A program made the position numbers and the translations under genes. DNA of 64,000 nt. Origin: UBA6522 sp965205045 (lineage in GTDB: Bacteria; Pseudomonadota; Gammaproteobacteria; Steroidobacterales; Rariloculaceae). Where the stretch lies: NCBI GenBank assembly GCA_965205045.1, contig OZ242031.1:4216001-4280000 (forward strand). Direction: 5' to 3'. Of this stretch, positions 8,588 to 17,094 are shown one piece after another (within the stretch, counting starts at the first letter, position 1; each line of letters begins with the position of its first letter). The notes under the pieces were generated by a model that saw nothing but the letters and a program-made list of their open reading frames with translations, searched no databases and was not told the DNA's origin.

Positions 8588-10192
8588 TTATCGTGTCGTA
8601 ACTGGGTCTGTGAAGGGCGGCCTCTCGAAGTGCAGGCCATCGCCCTGGAGCCGCGGGTCACCGGCCGCCTCGAGCGCCTCGAACAGGCGCGTACTGAGCG
8701 TCTCCCGGATCGATTCGTACGCCGGATTCCCGGCGAGGTTCACTATCTGGTCCGGATCTTCGTTGACGTCGTACAACTCTTCCGCGGGGCGATGCATCAG
8801 CTCGCGGTGAAAAAAGCCTTTCCAGGCGGTATCCTGGGCATGCTCGATGAGCCAGGTTTTGGTCGGTCCGCCATCGAAATCCGCGAACGGTGGTCCGCCG
8901 TCGACACCCTCGGGCGAACCCATTGGCCAGCGGTCCGGGGCGTAGTTTCGTATGTACAGGTATTGATCGGTTCGCAGCGCACGCTGTGGATAGGGCAGCA
9001 GCCCGTCTCGCGCCTCGACATAGTGTCGCTCTCTGCCGGTTACGACCCAACTGCGGTCCGCATCGATCTGGCCGCTTTCCGAGGACAACAAATGGGGCAG
9101 TATCGAGCGGCCGTCGGCACCGTCGAGTGGCGGTGCCCCGGCGATCTCCAGCAGCGTCGGAGCAATGTCCGCAAGGCTGACGAAATCGTCGACGACCCGC
9201 CCCGGTGTGCCGCCCGGTACGCGAACGATCAGCGCGACGCCCGTGCCGCCATCGTAGAGCGTCGCCTTACCGTGCGGAAATCCAGGCATACCGTGGTCAC
9301 CACTGAGAACGATTAGTGTCCGGTCGAGCTGGCCGCGAGCTTCGAGCTCGTCAATGAGTACTCCGACATAGGCATCCAGTGCCTGAACCTCGCCGAGGTA
9401 GTCGGCAACGTCCTGACGTATATCGGCAACGTCCGGCAGGTAAGCCGGCATTCGCCCTTGCAGTTCCGACGGATCGATATTCCATAGTGCCTGAGCGGAA
9501 CCTTCGATCCAGGTGCGGTGCGTGTTGCTCGGCCCGAACAGGTAGTGCCACGATTCGTCATCACCAACATCATCAAGAAAATCGGCGAAGTTACGGCGTA
9601 CGCCGTCGAGAACCTCGGCGTTCGCCTCTGCAAGACCGATGCCCTCCTTCATTCGCCCCGATACGTAACGAGAGAATTTCGCGTTGCGTTCGGAAAATTC
9701 CTGGTAGGCGTAGTCCTGGCCACCGAAAGGCGCATCGGCCGGATGGCCCGGTCGCCAGATCTTGTACGACTTGCCGATGCGGTATCCGGCTTCGCGCAGT
9801 GCAAACGGATAAGACGGCACGCTGCCGTCCCAGACAGCCGTCCTCAGGATGGCACCGTGCCCGGTGTTAAAGAAATGACGACCACTCATCAGCGCGGAGC
9901 GGGACGGTGTGCAAGACGGCGCACTCGCGAACGCGTGGCGAAAGACGGTACCTTCGCGCGCAACGCGATCGATGTTGGGTGTGTGCAGGATCGCGTTGAT
10001 GCCGGGCCGAGCGTCGATATCGGCGTACGCGCCGGCGTAACGTCCCCAGTCGTCGGCGAAAACAAACAGAATGTTCCAGCGCGGCGCATCGGCCGAGGCA
10101 TCCGGTTGCTCAGGCGAGCAGGCAACAACGGTCAACGCAGCGAGCAGCAGGGCCACGCGGGCCGACAGGATTCTGTGCGGCATGTCCGTCAA
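8588..10192 (-). CDS. Sulfatase, predicted lipoprotein (family S1)
   Basis: A 534-residue sulfatase. It begins with a lipoprotein signal (TVVAC, Cys25), so it is probably anchored in the outer or inner membrane facing the periplasm. The metal site FADDWG lies near residues 45-50 and the formylglycine motif CTPSR at Cys94; LSGDHGMPGFPHGK carries further active-site residues. The ADDWGRYAG and HTPNIDRVAREG style resembles heparan N-sulfatase-like members of family S1. Its ATG overlaps the stop of the upstream DUF1080 gene (10189-10192), so the two are translationally coupled. It converges with the tandem sulfatase and its remnant. Confidence 0.92.
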   Translation of the reverse strand: MTDMPHRILSARVALLLAALTVVACSPEQPDASADAPRWNILFVFADDWGRYAGAYADIDARPGINAILHTPNIDRVAREGTVFRHAFASAPSCTPSRSALMSGRHFFNTGHGAILRTAVWDGSVPSYPFALREAGYRIGKSYKIWRPGHPADAPFGGQDYAYQEFSERNAKFSRYVSGRMKEGIGLAEANAEVLDGVRRNFADFLDDVGDDESWHYLFGPSNTHRTWIEGSAQALWNIDPSELQGRMPAYLPDVADIRQDVADYLGEVQALDAYVGVLIDELEARGQLDRTLIVLSGDHGMPGFPHGKATLYDGGTGVALIVRVPGGTPGRVVDDFVSLADIAPTLLEIAGAPPLDGADGRSILPHLLSSESGQIDADRSWVVTGRERHYVEARDGLLPYPQRALRTDQYLYIRNYAPDRWPMGSPEGVDGGPPFADFDGGPTKTWLIEHAQDTAWKGFFHRELMHRPAEELYDVNEDPDQIVNLAGNPAYESIRETLSTRLFEALEAAGDPRLQGDGLHFERPPFTDPVTTR

Positions 10193-10902
10193 TCAAGGAC
10201 CTTTACGCGAATATCCTTGTAATGCACCTCGCTGCCGGGGTCGTGCGCCTGCAGCGCAAACGTGCCGGAGTCGATGCGCCGGCCCGGCCGTGCCCAGCCT
10301 TCAGGTTGCGTCCAGATAATCTGTGTCTTGCCATTGATACGGGTCTCGACGGTGTGGCCCCTTACGATAATCGTGTACTCAAACCACTCCCCGGATTTTG
10401 CGGGCGACTCATCGACTAGCACATGGGAAACATCCCGGATGTACCTCAGGACGAAATCCGGATCGTTCTCACGCGGAGTGCGGAGGTCGGCTACGTCATA
10501 CAAGCTGCCCGTCAGTATCGCACCGCCCCCGCCGTTGTTGACCTGGGCTTCGAAGCCCTTCTCGGGCCAGTCCTCGTCCTGGTATTCGGTATGAAAGTAG
10601 ATGCCCGAGTTGGAGCCGGGTAAAGTTTTTACCATCGCTCGAAATTCGAAGTTGCGAAAATCGGCATTGGCGACAGGACCTGAATAGAACAGGTGCGTTC
10701 GCCGGCCCTTCACCTTGATTACACCGTCTTCGACCACGATCGAGTCCGGGTTCTCGACGTTGACGGTCCAGCCGTCGAAGTCATTGCCATTGAACAATTC
10801 GTGCCATTCGCCGTCATCGGCGATGACATGAGCCGAATTGCAGGCGACCAACAGGGCTGCCAGTAATACGCAGGAATTTGTAAATCCGGATTTTAGGGTC
10901 AA
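10189..10902 (-). CDS. 3-keto-disaccharide hydrolase-like (DUF1080) lipoprotein
   Basis: A 237-residue protein with the DUF1080 fold (concanavalin-like). Marks are ELFNGNDFDGW near the N-terminus, then SGIYFHTEY and GFEAQVNN, and near the C-terminus FALQAHDPGSEVHYKDIRV. The family includes hydrolases acting on 3-keto-disaccharides. A lipobox (LLVAC) follows a short hydrophobic signal, so the protein is secreted and anchored. I place the start at a TTG (10902) because AAAGAGGAG lies seven bases upstream; the frame is open to 10971, but those extra residues look non-coding. It is the first gene of a two-gene unit with the sulfatase at 8588. Confidence 0.85.
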   Translation of the reverse strand: MTLKSGFTNSCVLLAALLVACNSAHVIADDGEWHELFNGNDFDGWTVNVENPDSIVVEDGVIKVKGRRTHLFYSGPVANADFRNFEFRAMVKTLPGSNSGIYFHTEYQDEDWPEKGFEAQVNNGGGGAILTGSLYDVADLRTPRENDPDFVLRYIRDVSHVLVDESPAKSGEWFEYTIIVRGHTVETRINGKTQIIWTQPEGWARPGRRIDSGTFALQAHDPGSEVHYKDIRVKVLD

Positions 10903-10961
10903 CGATCTACTCCTCTTTGTTTGTTTAGAGCTGCGGAATGCCCGACCGCGATCTGAAAATT

Positions 10962-10987
10962 CATATATCAATACGTATATTTATATG
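10962..10987. promoter_or_regulatory. Candidate operator, CATATA-N14-TATATG
   Basis: Inverted 6-base arms with a 14-base spacer lie about 60 bases upstream of the DUF1080 start in an AT-rich stretch. The geometry matches that of the repeat at 5459-5486. Confidence 0.3.
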
Positions 10988-11109
10988 CGATCATAATGTC
11001 ACACGTGAATATTGTTCTTGCCATTGGCGTATCGAGCCATGCGCAGGCCGCATTGACCGGTTGTGGGGCTTCCGTGGAGAAAAATAACATCAACTCGGCG
11101 CTGGCGCCG

Positions 11110-11886
11110 CTACCGGACTCGAAGCTGCTCCGAGATGGCACGTGCCGTCGCTAGGACGTGCTTTCCCGCCGCCCGCACATTGATGTCCGCATTGAGCTTG
11201 TGGATGAACGGTACAGCGAGCGCGGCAACCGCGCGTCCGTTGGCGAACACCGGCGCACAGATATCGGTCACGCCGCTGACGTAGACACTCTCGCGCGAGA
11301 CGTATGTTTTCCCGGAAACCCCGTCCACCGCTCGCACGAACGCGTCGGCATCATCGACCTGACCATCTTCCATGAGCCATCGCAGCCAGGTTTCCCGCAC
11401 GTCCGCCGGTTGGTGGGCGAACAACAACTGGCCAGATGTCGCCTTGGCCATCTTCTGGATGTGCCCGAGCCGCAGCGACAGGCGAATCGGTCCGGGATCG
11501 TCGACTTCCGCCACGTTGACGATGTGGCTCATTGACGGGACGGCAAGATGACTCGACTGTTGAATGTGATCATTGAGCGCATGCATGAGCGGTACCGCAA
11601 CCTCGAGCAATACCTGGTTGCGATTCCGCGACAGGCCCATTTCGAACATCTTGTTCGTGACTTCGTACTTGCCGTCCTCGCCCGACCGCGCAATGTAGTC
11701 ACGTTCTTCGAGCGTGTGAATCATTCGCACGATCTCGTTGCGCGTTCGATCAAGCTTTTCCGAGATCTCGTTGATGCTCATCGCCCGATCCTCCGCCACG
11801 AGCAATTCGAGAATATCGAGCCCCTTGGTCAGGGCCGGCGCTCGATAGAGGCTGCGCGTATCGGAATCGGTTTTTGTGGTTGCCAT
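11110..11886 (-). CDS. IclR-family transcriptional regulator
   Basis: A 258-residue regulator. The N-terminal winged helix-turn-helix (about residues 15-75) contains TKGLDILELL, MSINEISEKL and IVRMIHTLEERDYI, followed by the IclR effector domain (LAVPSMSHIVNVAEVDDPGP, ATSGQLLFAH, ISEQL at the end). Such proteins commonly respond to sugar acids or aromatic acids. Divergence from the L-fuconate dehydratase/symporter genes suggests control of fucose catabolism, which is inference. The ATG at 11886 is chosen because residues upstream of it look unlike the family and run into the neighbouring gene. No strong ribosome site is visible. Confidence 0.9.
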   Translation of the reverse strand: MATTKTDSDTRSLYRAPALTKGLDILELLVAEDRAMSINEISEKLDRTRNEIVRMIHTLEERDYIARSGEDGKYEVTNKMFEMGLSRNRNQVLLEVAVPLMHALNDHIQQSSHLAVPSMSHIVNVAEVDDPGPIRLSLRLGHIQKMAKATSGQLLFAHQPADVRETWLRWLMEDGQVDDADAFVRAVDGVSGKTYVSRESVYVSGVTDICAPVFANGRAVAALAVPFIHKLNADINVRAAGKHVLATARAISEQLRVR

Positions 11887-12001
11887 GTGACTCGTGTCGA
11901 TGCATTCGGATGGCCAGCCGATGATGCGGGCTATCCCGCGCAAAAACAACTACAGCTCCGGGCAGCTTGCCGCCGCGAGCAACGAAACGGTTCGTAACGC
12001 C

Positions 12002-13228
12002 GTGGGTACGATCAGGAAAATCGCAACAAGCGACATCCGCTTCCGGCTCGACGAGGGCGCCGGGACCGACGCAGTGCACGGCAACCCCGAGTACAGCTAT
12101 GCGGTCGTGGTTCTGGAAGACGGCGGCGGCCTCGTGGCCGAAGGCAGTACGTTTACGCTCGGCGCCGGTAACGACATCGTGTGCAGCCTCGCGGAATCCC
12201 TGGCCGGTGAACTCGAAGGCCGGGATATCGAGTCGCTGATGTCCGGCTGGGGTGCCGTCAGTAACCGGCTTGCCAACCACTCCCAGCTGCGGTGGCTCGG
12301 TCCGCACAAAGGCGCGATTCACCTCGCGCTTGCGGCGGTCACCAACGCTTGTTTCGATCTCTGGGCCCGCCATCGTGGACTGCCACTCTGGCAGCTCCTG
12401 CTCGATCTGTCCGACGACGAACTGCTGGCACTGCTCGACCTGAGTTACGTGGAAGACGTGCTGCCCGCAGGACGGGTCCTCGAGCTACTGGCTGGCGCGC
12501 GGCCGACGCGTGCCGATCGAAAGTCCGTCCTCGACGAAGGCTACCCTGCCTATGACACCTCGGTCGGCTGGATCAACTACAGCGACGAGGTGATCGCCGA
12601 GAACGCGAAAAACGCCCTTGATCGTGGCTTCGACGCGATGAAACTCAAAGTCGGGTCTAACGATCTCGAACGTGACCTGCGGCGTGTCCGCATCGTCCGC
12701 GACGTCGTCGGTCCGGATGCAACCCTGATGGTCGATGCGAATCAGCAGTGGCGCTGGCCGCTCGCCGAAACCGCGTGCCGGGAGATGGCCGAACTCGGCG
12801 TCTACTGGATCGAGGAGCCCACGCACCCGGACGACGTGGCCGGTCATCGCCGGCTCGCCGATATTGCGGCACCTTCGATGATAGCCGCCGGCGAGCACAT
12901 CCCGAACCAGGTCGTGTTCAAGAACTTCCTCGCGGCCGGGGCTATCCAGGTCTGCCAGGTCGACGCGCTGCGCGTCGGCGGCATCAGTGAGTTCCTGACC
13001 GTAAGCCTGCTGGCGAAGCACTTCGACGTCCCCGTCATTCCGCACGTCGGCGACCTGGGGCAGCTGCATCGGCATCTCGTCCTGTTCAATCACATCGCGC
13101 TGAACAACGAGCGACTGTTCCTCGAGTGCATTCCGCATCTTGCGGAGTACTTCGAAGATCCGGCGGTCATCGAAGACGGCCGCTACCGGACACCGTCGGT
13201 GCCGGGCGCGGGGCTGAAGCTCCGATGA
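12002..13228 (+). CDS. L-fuconate dehydratase-like enolase-superfamily enzyme
   Basis: A 408-residue enolase-superfamily protein of the L-fuconate dehydratase group, which converts L-fuconate to 2-keto-3-deoxy-L-fuconate. Visible catalytic positions are the K-x-K pair (Lys214, Lys216 in MKLKVGS), metal ligands Asp245 (VDANQ), Glu271 (WIEEP) and Glu298 (AAGEH), and the general base His348 (IPHVGD). The stretch PAYDTSVGWINYSDE is close to known fuconate dehydratases. The family normally begins with a short strand then DIRF, which favours the GTG at 12002. An ATG at 11894 in frame would leave only seven bases to the divergent regulator. It overlaps the symporter start by ATGA. Confidence 0.88.
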   Translation: MGTIRKIATSDIRFRLDEGAGTDAVHGNPEYSYAVVVLEDGGGLVAEGSTFTLGAGNDIVCSLAESLAGELEGRDIESLMSGWGAVSNRLANHSQLRWLGPHKGAIHLALAAVTNACFDLWARHRGLPLWQLLLDLSDDELLALLDLSYVEDVLPAGRVLELLAGARPTRADRKSVLDEGYPAYDTSVGWINYSDEVIAENAKNALDRGFDAMKLKVGSNDLERDLRRVRIVRDVVGPDATLMVDANQQWRWPLAETACREMAELGVYWIEEPTHPDDVAGHRRLADIAAPSMIAAGEHIPNQVVFKNFLAAGAIQVCQVDALRVGGISEFLTVSLLAKHFDVPVIPHVGDLGQLHRHLVLFNHIALNNERLFLECIPHLAEYFEDPAVIEDGRYRTPSVPGAGLKLR

Positions 13229-14925
13229 CCTCGGCGCTGGGTACTCTCGACTGGTTCATCATCGGCGCATACCTGGTCGGCATCACCGTAATCGGAATCC
13301 TCAGCGCACGTCGCAGTACGCGTTCGTCCGACAGTTACTTTCTCGCCGCTCGCTCCCTGCGCTGGCCGACGATCGGGCTGGCCCTGTTCGCGACGAACAT
13401 CTCGACGGTGCACCTGATCGGACTCGCATCCTCGGGATTCAGCGCCGGCATGGTGGTCGGAAATTTCGAATGGCTCGCGGCCTTGTGCCTCGTACTCCTT
13501 GGCCTGGTCTTCGCCCCGTTCTATTTCCGCAGCCGCGTCGCGACGCTTCCGGAATTCCTCGAGAAACGCTTCAGTGCCGGATCCCGCACGATGCTCGCCG
13601 TCATGGGCGTATTTGGTGCGCTGTTCGTGCACATCGGGGTAAGCCTGTATTCGGGCGGTGTCGTCGTCGACGAACTGCTCCGCCCCGGCTCCGCCGACGT
13701 CGATAGGGGCAGCATAATCGCGTCGATTCTGATCGTGTCGGCACTGACGGTGCTCTACACGGTGCTCGGCGGGCTCAAGGCAGTCGTCGTGACGGAGTCG
13801 ATCCAGACCGTACTTCTGCTGCTCGGAGCGCTGGCCGTTACCGTGGCCGGCGTGCTCGCGCTGGGCGATTCCGCGACAGCGGCGAACCAGGGCCTGGTCG
13901 AACACCTGCGAACCCGCACGCGACCCGACCAACTCTCGATGGTCCAGCCCTCCGGTGGCTACGCCTGGTACGCAATGCTGCTGGGCTACCCGGTACTCGG
14001 CATCTGGTACTGGTGTTCGGATCAGACGATCGTCCAGCGTGTGCTGGGTGCCAAGACCGAACGTGACGCGCAGATCGGCCCTCTGTTTGCCGGCCTGCTG
14101 AAGGTTCTGCCGCCGCTGCTGATGGTCCTGCCGGGCGTATTCGCGTACGTGCTGTTCGAGGACCTGATAGCCGCGAATCCCGACAGCACGCTCGTCGTGC
14201 TGGTTCTCGAACTGCTGCCACCCGGTATTCGCGGCCTCGTCCTGGCCGGGCTGCTCGCCGCGCTCATGAGCACGGTCGCCGGCGCGCTCAACTCGACATC
14301 GACGCTCGTGAGTATCGATATCGTCAGGCGCATCCGGCCCGGCATAGCGGACCAGCGACTCGTGCGTATCGGTCAGGTAACGACCATCGTCGTCATGCTT
14401 CTGGCGATCGCCTGGTCGACGCAGGGCGACCGCTTTGGCGGCATCTTCGCGGGCATCAACCAGATGATCTCCGCCCTTGCGCCACCCATCTCGGCCGTAT
14501 TCCTGCTCGGTGTGCTATGGAAGCGCGGGACTGCACAAGCTTCCCTGTTCACGCTGACGATCGGTTTCGGACTTGGTATCACCGTGTTCCTGATCGATTT
14601 CCCGGCGGCGAGTGGCGCGATTTTCGGCGAATACACTGCCGCAACCGCACCTCAGGCCCATCTCGTGGGTCAGCCGGTGCAGCTCATTACACATGGCCTG
14701 GGCATCGGCTTCCTGTTACAGGCGTGGTGGCTGTTCGTGATGTGCTCGTCGATCTTCGTCGTCGTCAGCCTGTTGACGCAGGCGCCGGATGCAGACGTTG
14801 TCGACAAGTACTGCTTCAGTCGCGCACCCGGCGCAGCACGCGAGAGCATGTCGATCGGTGACCCAAGGACCCTCTCGATTGCGCTGTTGGGCGCGATCGC
14901 CGTGTTATACATCCTGTTTTCCTGA
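13225..14925 (+). CDS. Sodium:solute symporter (SSS family), probable sugar/sugar-acid transporter
   Basis: A 566-residue inner-membrane protein with about 13-14 hydrophobic helices. It shows the SSS-family start (DWFIIGAYLVGITVIGILSARRS) and SDSYFLAARSLRWP, then ATNISTVHLIGLASSGF and WYWCSDQTIVQRVLGAK, typical of the SGLT branch. It should import a sugar or sugar acid with sodium. Its ATG overlaps the dehydratase stop (ATGA) and a fuconolactonase fragment follows after 21 bases, so fucose or fuconate is the likely cargo (inference). The same gene order, symporter then fuconolactonase, recurs in broken form at 27.2 kb. Confidence 0.93.
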   Translation: MTSALGTLDWFIIGAYLVGITVIGILSARRSTRSSDSYFLAARSLRWPTIGLALFATNISTVHLIGLASSGFSAGMVVGNFEWLAALCLVLLGLVFAPFYFRSRVATLPEFLEKRFSAGSRTMLAVMGVFGALFVHIGVSLYSGGVVVDELLRPGSADVDRGSIIASILIVSALTVLYTVLGGLKAVVVTESIQTVLLLLGALAVTVAGVLALGDSATAANQGLVEHLRTRTRPDQLSMVQPSGGYAWYAMLLGYPVLGIWYWCSDQTIVQRVLGAKTERDAQIGPLFAGLLKVLPPLLMVLPGVFAYVLFEDLIAANPDSTLVVLVLELLPPGIRGLVLAGLLAALMSTVAGALNSTSTLVSIDIVRRIRPGIADQRLVRIGQVTTIVVMLLAIAWSTQGDRFGGIFAGINQMISALAPPISAVFLLGVLWKRGTAQASLFTLTIGFGLGITVFLIDFPAASGAIFGEYTAATAPQAHLVGQPVQLITHGLGIGFLLQAWWLFVMCSSIFVVVSLLTQAPDADVVDKYCFSRAPGAARESMSIGDPRTLSIALLGAIAVLYILFS

Positions 14926-14946
14926 ATACGGGCCGGAGGACTGCCT

Positions 14947-15267
14947 GTGTCGAACATGACGCTCATCGATTCTCATGTACATCTCTGGGATTCCGCAAGG
15001 CTGGACTATCCGTGGCTTACCGGCATTCCGGCGATCGACAGTCCCCACCTGCCCGGGGAATACCGTGACGCGTCCGAAGGCTACGACGTCGAAAAACTCG
15101 TGTTTGTGCAGTGTGATGTCGCGGACGGGCAGTCCCGCGACGAGGTGCGCTGGATTTCAGAACTTGCAGAAACCGACGAACCGCGCATCGCCGGCATCGT
15201 TGCCTGGGCACCCGTCGCCGAGGGCTCGGCCGTAGCCCCGGAGCTCGAGTGGCTTGCGACCAGCTAG
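14947..15267 (+). pseudogene. L-fuconolactonase (amidohydrolase), truncated after about 105 residues
   Basis: Starts at a GTG behind a good ribosome site (GGAGGA, six bases). It encodes the amidohydrolase N-terminus with the metal motif DSHVHLWD, then LDYPWL, VEKLVFVQCD and AGIVAWAPV. It matches the intact gene at 27407 almost residue for residue up to LEWLA, then meets TAG at 15265-15267 instead of continuing for some 180 residues. The metal ligands and catalytic residues of the C-terminal two thirds are missing, so it should be inactive. The sequence after the break belongs to an unrelated DUF1549/DUF1553 gene. Confidence 0.85.
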
Positions 15268-15309
15268 GGCCTGTTAACACTCATGGGGCTGTTGACCACC
15301 CGGCCGTCA

Positions 15310-16638
15310 CCGTCGAAGACAAGTTCATAATTCGAACGCCCTGGACAATGCCGAATAAGGCCGGCCGCGTGCTGGTTGAGGCCTCCGGGAAACTGCCGGA
15401 CACCATTTCGGCAATTCAGCTCGAGTTCCTGGGTCCGGACGAAAGCGAAATCAAACCCGAGGATATGGAAGCCGAACCCTGGCTCGCCTTTCATAACGTC
15501 ACATTCGTCGTTCGCCATGCGGATGGCCGAACCGACGAGTCGGGACTGGATTTTCACTCTTACACCGGCAGCGACAGCCCACCAAACTTTCACGCGTACC
15601 GCACCTGGACCAAAAAGCGCGTGCCCTACTTCCGCTATGAACGCGACCGCGTCATCGACTACCGTGAGGAATTGCTGGGCAACGTCGCGAGCCTGCATTT
15701 GCAGCGCCCGCTCGAGTGGAGCGACGGTGCACGCCTTGAAATCCGCATGGAATTGGCGTGGGACGACGGCCTGCCGAACAGCGAAGCCGGTTCTCTGCCG
15801 AGCCTGCGCCTGAATGCCACTGATCACCCATACCCGGGCCCCGACTACGGCCGGGCGCAGGCACTTGCGCGAAAACCCGAGTCGAATCGAACCGAAGAAG
15901 AAGCGCTCGAACTGAAACGCTACTACCAAAGGTTCAGCGAGGCCGGCGTGACACTCGGAAGAGCAGCTCTCGATGCCGAATACGAACTGCTCGAATACGC
16001 CCAGTATGCCGCGCGTACCTGGGCGACTCAGCGCATTGACGAGCCGCGGGTGACTCGAATTCTTCCGCGCGGCGACTGGATGGATGAAAGCGGTGAGATC
16101 GTCGAACCGGCGATACCCGAGTTTCTTGGCAAGCTCGATATCGGCGACCGATATCGGCGGCAGAAGCGTTCGGCCCTACCAACCTGACGGGTATCTGGGT
16201 GACCTGAATTTCCCGCGCCGCGTCTGGCATGCCGATTCCGGGGAGAACCAGTACCGACGTGGCATGTACACGTTCTGGCAACGCACTCGCCTGCACCCGA
16301 CGTTGCAGGCATTCGATGCGCCATCACGTGAAGAAGCCGTCGCTCACCGGGAGAAATCGAATACGCCACTTCAGGCACTGGCGCTGCTGAACGATCCGAC
16401 CTTTGTCGAGGCCGCCCGTGCCTTCGGTGAGGAGATCCTGGCGCAGGACGGCGATGTCGAAGCTCGCATCGACTGGGCCATGCAACAGGCGGTCGCGCGA
16501 CCAGTGCGACAAAACGGCGAAGCCGAACTGCTGGCCAACACGTACGAGCAAAGTGAAACGTACTTCGCGAACAATCCCGACGAGGCGGCCAACCTGCTTG
16601 GCATAGGCCAACGGCCAATTCCTTCTGACGTCGATCAG
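15310..16638 (+). pseudogene. DUF1549/DUF1553 (PSD1-type) protein, internally deleted
   Basis: Two parts of one large family protein in different frames. Part 1 (to about 16150) has RILPRGDWMDESGEIVEP and EFLGKLDIGDR, the start of the DUF1553 domain. Part 2 (from about 16150) resumes at GGRSVRPYQPDGY, then YTFWQR, FDAPSREE and NTPLQALALLNDPTFVEAAR, the end of that domain. Roughly 200 codons between them are missing. At the junction GATATCGGCG occurs twice, 13 bases apart (16137 and 16150), which explains the frame change. The N-terminus is also missing. Intact relatives are large periplasmic proteins of planctomycete-type sulfatase loci; their exact role is unclear. Confidence 0.75.
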
Positions 16639-16998
16639 GGTTCCGCCGCGCTGGTACTGGACCTCGAACAACGCGGCCTCCTCGAAGACACCCTCGTCAT
16701 CTGGGGCGGAGAATTCGGACGTACTCCTATGGGCCAGAACGGCGACGGTCGCGATCATCACATCCAGGCATTCTCAATGTGGATGGCGGGCGCCGGCATC
16801 AAGCCAGGCATCATTTACGGCGAAACCGATCCGTTCGGCTACAACATCATTCGCGACGAAGTCCACGTCCACGACTTTCACGCAACGATCATGCACCTGA
16901 TGGGCATTGATCACGAAAAGCTTCGCTACCGTTACCAGGGTCGCGATTTTCGACTGACCGACGTCCACGGACACGTTGTGAAGAATATTCTCGCCTGA
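16627..16998 (+). pseudogene. DUF1501 protein, C-terminal fragment fused in frame
   Basis: After PSDVDQ the frame continues as SAALVLDLEQRGLLEDTLVI, WGGEFGRTP, GRDHH and HDFHATIMHLMGIDHE, ending DVHGHVVKNILA. This is the C-terminal third of a DUF1501 (sulfatase-like fold) protein, a common partner of DUF1549/DUF1553 proteins. The join to the preceding DUF1553 end is seamless and in frame. It lies where both families carry an S/D-x-D-x segment, consistent with deletion across short homology. Confidence 0.78.
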
Positions 16999-17094
16999 GA
17001 CTGATGCGATTGCGCACAATGGCCCTGCCGTCAGCTTCGACATGAAGCTATACCTGTGCGTTGTCCGCATGTTGTCATGCCTTTTTGTTGGTCG

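Noticed and set aside
14947..15267. Short amidohydrolase as a genuine small enzyme
   Set aside because: It lacks the C-terminal metal and catalytic residues present in the full-length copy at 27407 and ends exactly where foreign sequence begins.
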